DNA of 6,527 bases from Planctomycetaceae bacterium (GCA_031282385.1 JAITDV010000499.1:1-6527); one strand, 5' to 3'; positions 1-6,462 are shown, counted from the first letter of the stretch. Numbers and translations are program-made. Notes: generated from the sequence alone by a model not told the origin.

Positions 1-254
1 TGCAGATATTGCATAAAATAGTCAAGCATTCAAGAAATACCCATTTACTGCAAACAATTTATTTTGACAATTATTTTACCACTCCATTATGAAACACCTA
101 ATCCGTTAGAATCAGCAAATTTCCATTAGTAACCAACAAAAATCTTCAAACACATTCTTATTTTGCGTTCCTATTTCTAACCCCTTTCCATTAACTTCTG
201 AACAATTGTGTTTTTTGAATTGCAGGCGTCTCACGGCTGAATAGTGCAAAGATT

Positions 255-1244
255 TTACGTTGCTACGATTCCTAGTAGTCTTAATTGATCTTCGTTAGCT
301 TTCTTGTGTCCGCTGACACATTCGTCGAATGGGGTAAGTGCAAATTCGCCGCTAATTCTGCCTGCCATTTTTCCGGTTTCACCTTTAATCAGTTCACTTA
401 CTGCAAAATTGCCCAACTCCGACGCAAGTATCCGATCAAACGCAGTCGGCGAACCGCCACGAAGAATATGCCCCAACACAACCGTACGGCTATCAAACGG
501 ATTACCGGCTTCCTTGAGAATTCGCTGCAATTCAACCGCTCCTTTTTGATAACCTTCTGCAACTATTGCAATCACTGACGCCTTGCCAGCTTCCTTTACA
601 CAATTCAACTTGGCAACTATAGCTTCAGGCGTTTCGGGTTTTTCAGGAATACAAGCTATTTCAGCGCCAGATGCTATTGCTGTTGCTAACGCAATATCTC
701 CACAATGCCGCCCCATTACTTCAACAAAAAACATCAAATCATGACTACCCGCCGTGTCCCGCAACTTGTCAACTGCATCAACTGCCGTGTCAACTGCAGT
801 TGCAAAACCAATTGTAAAATCCGTACCGAGTAAATCATTGTCAATCGTTCCAGGTAAACCAATAATTTGACCTCCCCAAAACTTGCCCAAATCGCGCGCA
901 CCTGAAAGCGTACCGTTACCGCCAATTGTAATCAACGCATCAATTCTTCTGTCGCGCAGAGTCTTAACAGCATCCGCAATTCCCTCTTCCGTCTGAAAAT
1001 GTTTCGACCGGCTGCTATGTAATATCGTACCGCCAAGACATGATAAACCCGACACGGAACGAAGCCCCATAAAAATCGAACCAAATTCGCCCCCCAGATA
1101 AATTTCATTATTCATTAGACCTTCATAACCATGCTTAATCCCCACAACCTCATCACCCAAAACTATCGCAGACCTAACAATTGAACGTATCGCCGCATTC
1201 ATTCCAGGCGCATCACCGCCGCTACAAAGAACACCTATTCTCAT
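255..1244 (-). CDS. pfkA: ATP-dependent 6-phosphofructokinase
   Basis: Cytosolic glycolytic enzyme that phosphorylates fructose 6-phosphate to fructose 1,6-bisphosphate. The 329 residues match the usual bacterial PfkA length (about 320). Visible motifs are the N-terminal nucleotide loop CSGGDAPGMNAA (residues 7-18), GGTILHSSR (71-79), GGNGT (108-112), the catalytic PGTIDND (131-137, with the base Asp135), VEVMGRHCGD (174-183), IPE (199-201), and the substrate-binding HILRGGSP (259-266) followed by DRILAS. Gly111 and Gly132 are the residues associated with ATP use; pyrophosphate-dependent enzymes usually carry Asp and Lys there. Oddity: the Asp of the classical GGDG motif, a Mg-ATP ligand in E. 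coli PfkA (Asp103), is Asn110 here. The ATG start is fixed by a GAGGT Shine-Dalgarno 7 nt upstream and by family alignment. The stop is TAA. No partner gene is adjacent apart from a gene remnant upstream; a candidate promoter and folded leader lie upstream. Identity is secure; cofactor preference is inferred. Confidence 0.97.
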   Translation of the reverse strand: MRIGVLCSGGDAPGMNAAIRSIVRSAIVLGDEVVGIKHGYEGLMNNEIYLGGEFGSIFMGLRSVSGLSCLGGTILHSSRSKHFQTEEGIADAVKTLRDRRIDALITIGGNGTLSGARDLGKFWGGQIIGLPGTIDNDLLGTDFTIGFATAVDTAVDAVDKLRDTAGSHDLMFFVEVMGRHCGDIALATAIASGAEIACIPEKPETPEAIVAKLNCVKEAGKASVIAIVAEGYQKGAVELQRILKEAGNPFDSRTVVLGHILRGGSPTAFDRILASELGNFAVSELIKGETGKMAGRISGEFALTPFDECVSGHKKANEDQLRLLGIVAT

Positions 1245-1251
1245 TTAATTT

Positions 1252-1257
1252 ACCTCA
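1252..1257 (-). promoter_or_regulatory. Shine-Dalgarno site of pfkA
   Basis: On the minus strand the sequence TGAGGT lies 7 nt upstream of the pfkA ATG. It pairs well with the 16S rRNA tail and supports this start. It is the only clearly well-spaced ribosome binding site among the three intact genes in the window. Confidence 0.75.
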
Positions 1258-1333
1258 AAAAATCTCACTTTATCCCAAACGTAAGTTAGAAATTCAGTTT
1301 CAGATTAAATACTAAAATTTGTTCGGAATACTT

Positions 1334-1390
1334 AAAAAACATGCAGCCGCACATGCGGGCAAAAGAAAAAATCGTCCGCAGTCAACTGCA
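1334..1390 (-). promoter_or_regulatory. Possible alternately folding leader of pfkA
   Basis: In the region upstream of pfkA, read on the minus strand, four short segments can pair in two exclusive ways. One state has two local hairpins: GCAG-TTGA-CTGC (1378-1389) and CCGC-ATGT-GCGG (1347-1358). The other has long-range pairs: TGCAG (1386-1390) with CTGCA (1342-1346) enclosing TGCGG (1376-1380) with CCGCA (1354-1358). A run of six Ts follows at 1339-1334, about 7 nt after the second hairpin. This resembles an attenuator layout, but stems are short and the T-run is not flush with the stem, so function is speculative. No known riboswitch class is recognised. Confidence 0.25.
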
Positions 1391-1406
1391 AAAAAACGAA
1401 GTCAGG

Positions 1407-1434
1407 AGTATAACGTTACAAAAAAACATGTCAA
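1407..1434 (-). promoter_or_regulatory. Candidate sigma70-type promoter for pfkA
   Basis: On the minus strand a perfect -35 TTGACA (1429-1434) is followed after 16 nt by TATACT (1407-1412). Transcription would start near 1400 and give a leader of roughly 155 nt before the pfkA ATG. The hexamers are good, but the surroundings are AT-rich, so chance matches are possible. It lies between the gene remnant and pfkA, as expected if pfkA has its own promoter. Confidence 0.4.
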
Positions 1435-1532
1435 TATAGCAACACAAAAAACAAAACAATCAAATTGATAAAAATATAATTATGTATTCACTGTTTTACA
1501 TCCCGTGTTAGCCAAGTTATCCAGCATAAATA

Positions 1533-2006
1533 TTATTTTTTATCTTTGAACAACCGGATAGTGTTGTAGAGTTTTTCGGCAACGGGAATTTCTTTGACAT
1601 GGTAATGTTGTAGATAATTTGTCATAACGGCGCGTTGAATCGGATTCATCTTTTCAAGCCAAGATTTCAACTCGTCAAGTATCTTGTCATCTTTAGTTTC
1701 GCAATATTGCAAACAAATTCTTGTTCAACGAATCTCTTCCCGCAACGTACCAGCCTTAAAACTCTCCTCCAAATTTTTCCAACCCCGCCAATCCTTCGGC
1801 AAATTCGGATAACCTGGATAACGATTGCCGATACGTAAAATATATTTGAGTTTGTAATCGACTTCCGATTTTGATAACAAGGAAAAATGTTCGGAATCAA
1901 TTTTTCTTTTCCAAATGGATTGACAATTTGATTACACTTCTTTTCTGAAAACTTTTGGAAATATCTGTTGTGAGGTATTCTTGTACCATGAATCAATAGT
2001 AACCAT
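1533..2006 (-). pseudogene. Decayed gene of unknown family
   Basis: One minus-strand frame reads as convincing protein throughout but contains two stops, TAA at 1932-1934 and TGA at 1725-1727, before its final TAA at 1533-1535. All lie in the same frame as the ATG at 2004-2006, so the product would have been about 157 residues. Segments include MVTIDSWYKNTSQQIFP, then SEVDYKLKYILRIGNRYPGY, NLPKDWRGWKNLEESFKAGT, and a charged C-terminus with DELKSWLEKMNPIQRAV and YNTIRLFKDKK. Composition looks soluble, with no membrane segment or signal peptide. The frame stays open upstream of the ATG as far as 2045, where a repeat element begins, so the original gene may have been longer and truncated there. 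Alternatively the ATG, preceded by GAGG, is the true start. I do not recognise the family. Recoding is unlikely because two different stop codons occur. Confidence 0.6.
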
Positions 2007-2044
2007 TTCCTCAACTTTACGCGGTTTAATTTTTAGTTTTTCAT

Positions 2045-2096
2045 TAGACCTTTTTTCTAACCTAAAAATACATCAACGCAACAAAAAACCTACAAC
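2045..2096 (+). repeat. 52-bp dispersed repeat, copy 1
   Basis: The 52 bases starting TAGACCTTTT and ending CCTACAAC match 6411-6462 in the same orientation with a single difference (T here at 2055, C at 6421). Similarity stops abruptly after the final CTACAAC in both copies, so the shared piece is a discrete end module. In this copy it forms the left end of the MITE-like element. Confidence 0.9.
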
Positions 2097-2122
2097 GAAA
2101 AACCGCCTTTAACTCCTCCGAG

Positions 2123-2293
2123 ACCACCCCTAGCCCCTCCGAAGGAGGGGAATAAGAAAACGCCTCCGAAGGAGGGGAATAAGAAGACCCCTCCGAAGGA
2201 GGCGAATAAGAAAACGCCTCCGAAGGAGGGGAATAAGAAGACCCCTCCGAAGGAGGCGAATAATTCCCCTCCTTCGGAGGGGTCAGGGGTGGT
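2123..2293. repeat. 31-bp inverted repeat enclosing the hairpin array
   Basis: The left arm 2123-2153 is accacccct, then ag, then a perfect 20-bp block from cccctccgaa to 2153. It matches the reverse complement of the right arm 2263-2293 at 29 of 31 positions; only the central dinucleotide differs. Each arm also contains its own small hairpin, CCCCTCC-GAA-GGAGGGG on the left and CCCCTCC-TTC-GGAGGGG on the right. The whole could extrude as a cruciform or fold as a long hairpin if transcribed. Such CCCCTCC/GGAGGGG modules resemble REP-like intergenic palindromes reported from many bacterial genomes. Confidence 0.85.
2134..2263 (+). repeat. Tandem array of 27-bp hairpin units (4.8 copies)
   Basis: Units start at 2134, 2161, 2188, 2215 and 2242, each exactly 27 bp; the last is cut at 22 bp. 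The consensus is a C-rich arm, GAA, a G-rich arm, then AATAAGAARA. Units 2 and 4 are identical and units 3 and 5 are identical over the shared part, so the real period of the later array is 54 bp. Units 2/4 have arms CGCCTCC and GGAGGGG; units 3/5 have CCCCTCC and GGAGGCG, so neighbouring units pair better with each other than with themselves. The array lies inside the MITE-like element. Confidence 0.95.
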
Positions 2294-2405
2294 TTCCTAC
2301 AGGTTATCGAAAAGGTCTAGTGTTTTGGGTTAATTGATTGTAACTATTCTGTACTGGGCTTAAATTGTTTAGAAAAAGAGGTCATGGAATAGATAAATGC
2401 GCTGA

Positions 2406-2432
2406 TTGACAAATTGATCAAACTGTTATAAT
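2406..2432 (+). promoter_or_regulatory. Orphan near-consensus promoter on the plus strand
   Basis: TTGACA (2406-2411), a 15-nt spacer and TATAAT (2427-2432) form two perfect sigma70 hexamers, and the -10 is extended by TGT just upstream (2424-2426). The spacer is shorter than the 17-nt optimum. No gene with a usable start follows on the plus strand. Transcription would run towards the 3' end of the VWA gene, so an antisense or small RNA is possible, as is a chance match in AT-rich DNA. Otherwise the gene-free stretch 2320-2607 shows nothing I can name. Confidence 0.35.
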
Positions 2433-2607
2433 TTAGTCCATTTGCTATTAGAGATTGTCTTTAACTTAATCAATGTTTGCATAATTACTGATTTTGTTAT
2501 TCTTGTAATATTTCAGCGGATTTAGCAGACCTTTTTTCTTTCCATAACGTGACGTGAAAATTTAATATCACAAAATAATATCACGACAGAATAATTGCAA
2601 AGTATCA

Positions 2608-4983
2608 TTACACTAATCCCCAACGTTTTCTCAAAAACCATTCGGTACACATCAGCAACACAAAAAGTAATAAAATCAACCAACCGTCATATAATGTTTT
2701 TGAAGTTTCGCGTTTCTCGATAAATTCATCAGTCTTTTTTAACAACTCTTCCAACAACGAATTTAATTGTTCAGGCGCAATACTTCGTCCGTTAGTTGTT
2801 GCGGAGATATTGTCAAGAAGATGCGGGTACGCAATCGGACTGTCAAGTTCCAGATTTCGATCTTGCACCATAAACCTTACAATTGCAGTGTCATTTTGAA
2901 TTTCTTCTTTGAGTGAATTTTTGTCAATTTTAACTTCAATTTTGTAATCACCTGGTTGTTCAGTTGCTCTAACTGTACCTGTTTGAATTCCATTTTCATC
3001 CAATACTGCAACACTTCTTTTTGAGCCGTCAGGATGATGTACAATTGCGTTTACTTTGAAATTTTTGATTTCGTTTCCTTGTGCTGATTTTAGATAAACT
3101 TGAAATTTTGCCGGATCGCCGGGTAATAAACGCACGTTGTCCATCGTAATATAACAATCGTTTTCAAATACATCATCCATTCGGGCAAGCCATAAAATAA
3201 CATGGCGCCAAAATAATTTATGCTCTTCATTGAACCCCGCCAACTTCCACCTGAACGTAGTATCGCCCGCAAAAGCTAATACCCGCCCCAACCCGAATAA
3301 TTGCGAAACCAACAAACGTTCTCCGTTTTCTCCGGCGGCGATCAAAGTTGCTCCGGCTTTTATCCGATCAAATCGATTCGCGCCTTCTAATTCGGGAAGT
3401 GATCGCCATATTTGTTCATTTTTTGCCGTAGTTGCTGCAAGCCGCATTATGTAGTGCGCCGTCAAATTACTCCCCACTCGACCGTCAGCTCCAACCGGTA
3501 ACATCCTAATTTTGTCCCAATAATGTAAATCTTTTCGAATAACAGGCGAATCCAGCGGTTGCCGATCTATACCTCGCATCTCCACCGGCGAAACCTCCGC
3601 TAAAGGCGTATCCGCATAACCGCCCGCACCAAACGCATTGAACCCGCCAAGCATAATTAAACCGCTCCCTTCACGCACACGGTTAACAAGTGCTTGAAGT
3701 TCGTCTCGTTTGAATGCTTTTGAATCAAGATTGTCAAGAACGTAAACGTTATACGCACCTTTGGCAAATGCGGTATTCACCCACGAATTACGTTCACGTG
3801 TTGCACGTTCAAGTCGGCTTTGAAACGAGCCGTTAGTGTTCGCGACTTTAATTTTACCCACTCTAACATCAAGATAAGTTACATTTATATCCGCCGATTC
3901 TTCCAACGATTGTTTAAGCGGCGCCTGTTCATGATTACGTTCACCTTGAATAAATAACACCTTCAACCCGCCCTCAATCACACGCACAAAATTACTCTGA
4001 TAATTATTCGTATCAACAAGTTCTTTTTCTTGCGCCGGTATATTTATTGTGTATTTGAAATAGCCGGTATTTTGCGGCGCGTAAGATAATTTATATGGGA
4101 CAAGTTGATCGTCGCCTGAAGTTTGGATAGTTTTCTCGTCAACTTTCGTCATGTTACCTTTGTCATCTTCAAATAAAAGTTGCACGGGAATAGGTTTGTT
4201 AGCATAGCCGGTAACACGCACCATGCCGGTAATATGAAATTCATTCTTGACAAAAACTCTATCATTTGCGTGCATGTCGTTTATTGATACGTCGCGAAAA
4301 TCAGTGTTGCCGCCGGCGTTGCCAAGCCGTACTGCATAGAGCGGAATTCCAGAATCTCTCAGTCGGGCGGCGGCGGCATGAGGCAATGTATCACGCGGAG
4401 GACGTGTTCGTTGGCTGCCGTCAGTAAGAATTATTGTTCCCAACATCCGCTTGCCGATAAGTTGTTCGCGTACAGAATCAAGAGCTGCGCCGATTGCAGT
4501 TTCGCGACCTTTGGGAACAGACGGCATTCCTTCAACCGCACCACTAAAAATCTGAAACGGCACCAAAGAAGAATTAAATGTGTAACATTTGATGTCAACA
4601 TAATCTTGAATACGGCTCAATATAGGTTTGGCATTAATTAACGCATCCAACGCAACTTGATAACGCGTGTTACCATTAATTTCGTCCGCACGAGACATAC
4701 TTTCAGAATCATCAACCAACACAACAAGCGAAGAAGATAAACGCTCCGTCGCCGTATAAATTATCACCGGACGAAGCATCGCAAAAAATAAAATCAATAA
4801 CGCAAAAAAACGAATCCAGAATAATACCCTGCCCCGAAACAATAACAATCCCGATTCAATTTCACTACCATCAGTAAAAAGCCAACGCCGCGAAACAAAA
4901 AATATCATTGCTGTCAGGAATAAAAATATCCCCAACACAAAAATATAACTGCCGCAAATAGGATAAAATGAAAGACGAATCAC
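2608..4983 (-). CDS. Membrane-anchored VWA and GATase-like protein
   Basis: A 791-residue envelope protein. Two N-terminal membrane helices (about 12-30 and 53-75) precede a VWA domain with a complete metal-ion-dependent adhesion site: Asp91-x-Ser93-x-Ser95 in DDSES, Thr162 and Asp188 in LTDG. A beta-rich, probably Ig-like segment follows (about 230-335). Next comes a class I glutamine-amidotransferase-like fold (about 338-600) with KVLFIQGE, GSGLIMLGGFNAFGAGGY and GLGRVLAFAGD, but no nucleophilic Cys at the expected elbow, so it is probably non-catalytic. A second beta-rich region (about 610-705) and a C-terminal helix (about 768-784) ending in basic residues complete it. Large parts should lie outside the cytoplasmic membrane. 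Planctomycetes carry many such proteins next to MoxR AAA ATPases and DUF58 proteins; none is nearby here. The start is GTG at 4983, since a stop lies three codons upstream; no Shine-Dalgarno is visible. The exact role is unknown; adhesion or complex assembly is inferred from the VWA domain. Confidence 0.88.
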   Translation of the reverse strand: MIRLSFYPICGSYIFVLGIFLFLTAMIFFVSRRWLFTDGSEIESGLLLFRGRVLFWIRFFALLILFFAMLRPVIIYTATERLSSSLVVLVDDSESMSRADEINGNTRYQVALDALINAKPILSRIQDYVDIKCYTFNSSLVPFQIFSGAVEGMPSVPKGRETAIGAALDSVREQLIGKRMLGTIILTDGSQRTRPPRDTLPHAAAARLRDSGIPLYAVRLGNAGGNTDFRDVSINDMHANDRVFVKNEFHITGMVRVTGYANKPIPVQLLFEDDKGNMTKVDEKTIQTSGDDQLVPYKLSYAPQNTGYFKYTINIPAQEKELVDTNNYQSNFVRVIEGGLKVLFIQGERNHEQAPLKQSLEESADINVTYLDVRVGKIKVANTNGSFQSRLERATRERNSWVNTAFAKGAYNVYVLDNLDSKAFKRDELQALVNRVREGSGLIMLGGFNAFGAGGYADTPLAEVSPVEMRGIDRQPLDSPVIRKDLHYWDKIRMLPVGADGRVGSNLTAHYIMRLAATTAKNEQIWRSLPELEGANRFDRIKAGATLIAAGENGERLLVSQLFGLGRVLAFAGDTTFRWKLAGFNEEHKLFWRHVILWLARMDDVFENDCYITMDNVRLLPGDPAKFQVYLKSAQGNEIKNFKVNAIVHHPDGSKRSVAVLDENGIQTGTVRATEQPGDYKIEVKIDKNSLKEEIQNDTAIVRFMVQDRNLELDSPIAYPHLLDNISATTNGRSIAPEQLNSLLEELLKKTDEFIEKRETSKTLYDGWLILLLFVLLMCTEWFLRKRWGLV

Positions 4984-5009
4984 CGCGTGTCAAATAAATA
5001 TAAAAATTA

Positions 5010-5037
5010 AATATAGATGAGTATATTAACTATTCAA
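5010..5037 (-). promoter_or_regulatory. Candidate promoter of the VWA gene
   Basis: On the minus strand TTGAAT (5032-5037), a 16-nt spacer and TATATT (5010-5015) lie in the 150-bp gap between carA and the VWA gene. Transcription would begin near 5003, about 20 nt before the GTG start. The spacing is good, but the sequence is AT-rich and the match is imperfect. Confidence 0.35.
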
Positions 5038-5134
5038 TGGATTAGTGTGAATTTCCGTAAATTTTGGTAAGAATTGACATTTACAAATGATCGTTTTTTT
5101 GTTTTGCTAGGGGCAACAATATGTTGGCGGAAAA

Positions 5135-6346
5135 CTATTTATTTTCTCTTCCGAAAATGAATTGTTCAAATAAGTATGTTGCATCATGCGGACCGGCGGC
5201 AGCTTCAGGGTGATATTGGACGGAAAAAATCGGGAATTCAGAATGACACATTCCTTCAACCGTTCCGTCATTTAAATTGACATGCGAAACCTCAACACTC
5301 TTGGGCAAACTGTCTGGATCAACACAAAAACTATGATTCTGCGACGTAATCTCAACTTTACCAGTCCGCTTATTCAACACAGGCTGATTTGCTCCGCGAT
5401 GTCCGAATTTCATCTTAAATGTTGTTGCGCCAAATGCACGCGCAAGAAGTTGATGACCAAGACAAATACCGAACAACGGTATCTTGCCTATTAACTTTTT
5501 TATCTCGCTTACAATAGAATCAAGTCTTGCCGGATCGCCTGGACCATTCGACAACACAATTCCATCCGGCTGTAATCCCAACGCTTCTTCTGCCGTCGTA
5601 GTTGATGGAACAACAATAACCTTAACCTTGCTGCCGCCATCAACACAACCGCCGCCGCAATTATCGTTACAATTATTATCTGTATTGCTATTCACAGACA
5701 TCATTGACAAAAGCGACCGCATAATATTTTGCTTCACTCCAAAATCATAAACTAATACTTGTTTTAGTTGTTTGCGTCCTTTGAAAGAGTTGCCGATATT
5801 GTGGTACAAGTTTGGTATCCAATTGCAGGGTTCGTTCCATTCAAACGGTTTTTCCGTAGTTAGTTGACCAACTAAATCAAGTTCCTCAAGACGTGGTGAT
5901 TCTTTTGCCCGTTGAACCAATTCCGCCGTATCCCAATCCCCTGCCGCAATCACCGCACGTAATAATCCGTGTTTCCGCAAGTGCATTGTCAACGTCCGCG
6001 TGTCAATTCCAGAAAGCGCAACTATTTCTTTACGCTTAAAAAATTCGCCGAGACCTTCATTTGCCCGCCAATTAGAATATCGCTCTGAAAATTCACGCAC
6101 TAAAAAACCGCATATACGCGGCGATTGAGATTCATAATCTTCGGAATTGAAACCGGTATTGCCGATTTGCGGCGCCGTCATTGCAACAATTTGACCGGCG
6201 TAAGACATATCAGAAATCACTTCTTGATAACCGGTCATTGAAGTATTAAATACCACTTCACCTGTAGAAAAACCCTCATGCCCAAACGATAAACCATAAA
6301 AACAACGACCATCCTCCAACGCAAGTACGCCGCGCGATTTTTTCAT
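5135..6346 (-). CDS. carA: Carbamoyl-phosphate synthase small (glutaminase) subunit
   Basis: Hydrolyses glutamine and passes ammonia to CarB for carbamoyl phosphate, the precursor of arginine and pyrimidines. Numbering from the upstream ATG at 6358, the N-terminal small-subunit domain shows LALEDGRCFYG, GEVVFNTSMTGYQEV (33-47), PQIGNTG and SGIDTRTLTMHLR (116-128). The C-terminal class I amidotransferase domain runs from VYDFGVKQNIMR (203-214) through LSNGPGDP, the nucleophile elbow FGICLGHQ (Cys299), SQNHSF and QYHPEA (His383, Glu385). All three catalytic residues are present. An extra Asn/Gly/Cys-rich stretch of about 20-24 residues (220-243) interrupts the first part of the amidotransferase domain. 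I prefer the ATG at 6346 because MKKSRGVLALEDG aligns with known CarA N-termini; the in-frame ATG at 6358 adds four residues. Neither has a well-spaced ribosome site. The stop is TAG. No carB lies in the window, and the downstream VWA gene is 150 bp away and functionally unrelated. Confidence 0.96.
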   Translation of the reverse strand: MKKSRGVLALEDGRCFYGLSFGHEGFSTGEVVFNTSMTGYQEVISDMSYAGQIVAMTAPQIGNTGFNSEDYESQSPRICGFLVREFSERYSNWRANEGLGEFFKRKEIVALSGIDTRTLTMHLRKHGLLRAVIAAGDWDTAELVQRAKESPRLEELDLVGQLTTEKPFEWNEPCNWIPNLYHNIGNSFKGRKQLKQVLVYDFGVKQNIMRSLLSMMSVNSNTDNNCNDNCGGGCVDGGSKVKVIVVPSTTTAEEALGLQPDGIVLSNGPGDPARLDSIVSEIKKLIGKIPLFGICLGHQLLARAFGATTFKMKFGHRGANQPVLNKRTGKVEITSQNHSFCVDPDSLPKSVEVSHVNLNDGTVEGMCHSEFPIFSVQYHPEAAAGPHDATYLFEQFIFGRENK

Positions 6347-6410
6347 TTTCCTAACCATTCCTAATAATATTATGGTAACTTCTAAAAACTCATTTTGTCC
6401 ACGAATTAAA

Positions 6411-6462
6411 TAGACCTTTTCTCTAACCTAAAAATACATCAACGCAACAAAAAACCTACAAC
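6411..6462 (+). repeat. 52-bp dispersed repeat, copy 2
   Basis: Matches 2045-2096 at 51 of 52 positions in the same orientation. Its outer end, TAGACCTTTT, lies about 52-64 nt upstream of the possible carA starts, so the element borders the carA promoter region. The sequence after 6462 differs from copy 1, and a right end is not reached before the window stops. The remaining bases 6463-6527 show no gene or RNA I can identify. Confidence 0.9.

Larger units (their letters stand above)
2045..2319. mobile_element. MITE-like non-autonomous repeat element
   Basis: A 275-bp non-coding element with nested symmetry. The outer ends are imperfect inverted repeats: TAGACCTTTTTTCTAACCT (2045-2063) against the reverse complement of 2301-2319, TAGACCTTTTCGATAACCT, matching 16 of 19. 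Inside is a second inverted repeat of 31 bp (2123-2153 with 2263-2293), enclosing an array of hairpin-forming 27-bp units. No transposase is encoded. Both outer ends finish in TA, which would fit a TA target duplication of the IS630/Tc1-mariner type, but this is inference. A second copy of the left end occurs at 6411-6462. The element abuts the open frame of the neighbouring gene remnant, consistent with insertion into it. Confidence 0.55.

Noticed and set aside
185..230. Terminator after pfkA (CAATT / AATTG with a 10-nt loop)
   Set aside because: The stem is weak, AT-rich and has no T-tract in the transcript direction.
1725..1727. TGA as a selenocysteine or reassigned codon in the remnant
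   Set aside because: A TAA also interrupts the same frame, no selenocysteine-type insertion element was evident, and simple decay explains both.
1667..2014. 115-codon uninterrupted minus-strand frame overlapping the gene remnant
   Set aside because: Its translation beyond the first third is not protein-like, and the frame ending at 1533 gives a much more natural sequence apart from its two stops.
2134..2282. Repeated perfect Shine-Dalgarno (AAGGAGG) and anti-Shine-Dalgarno (CCTCCTT) strings in the array
   Set aside because: No start codon follows at a suitable distance; the strings are by-products of the GGAGG/CCTCC hairpin arms.
2123..2293. CRISPR array
   Set aside because: The 27-bp units are directly contiguous, with no variable spacers between them, and no cas genes are present.
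2061..2333. Plus-strand open frame of 90 codons with repeated PPKEGNKKT / PPKEANKKT nonapeptides across the tandem array
   Set aside because: It has no ATG anywhere, and the only GTG and TTG codons lie beyond the repeats. It stays open simply because the unit is 27 bp, a multiple of three, and other frames across the array are open too. The palindromic structure explains the sequence better than coding does.
5101..5130. Terminator after carA (CAACA-TAT-TGTTG)
   Set aside because: The stem has only 5 bp and no T-run directly follows it on the minus strand.
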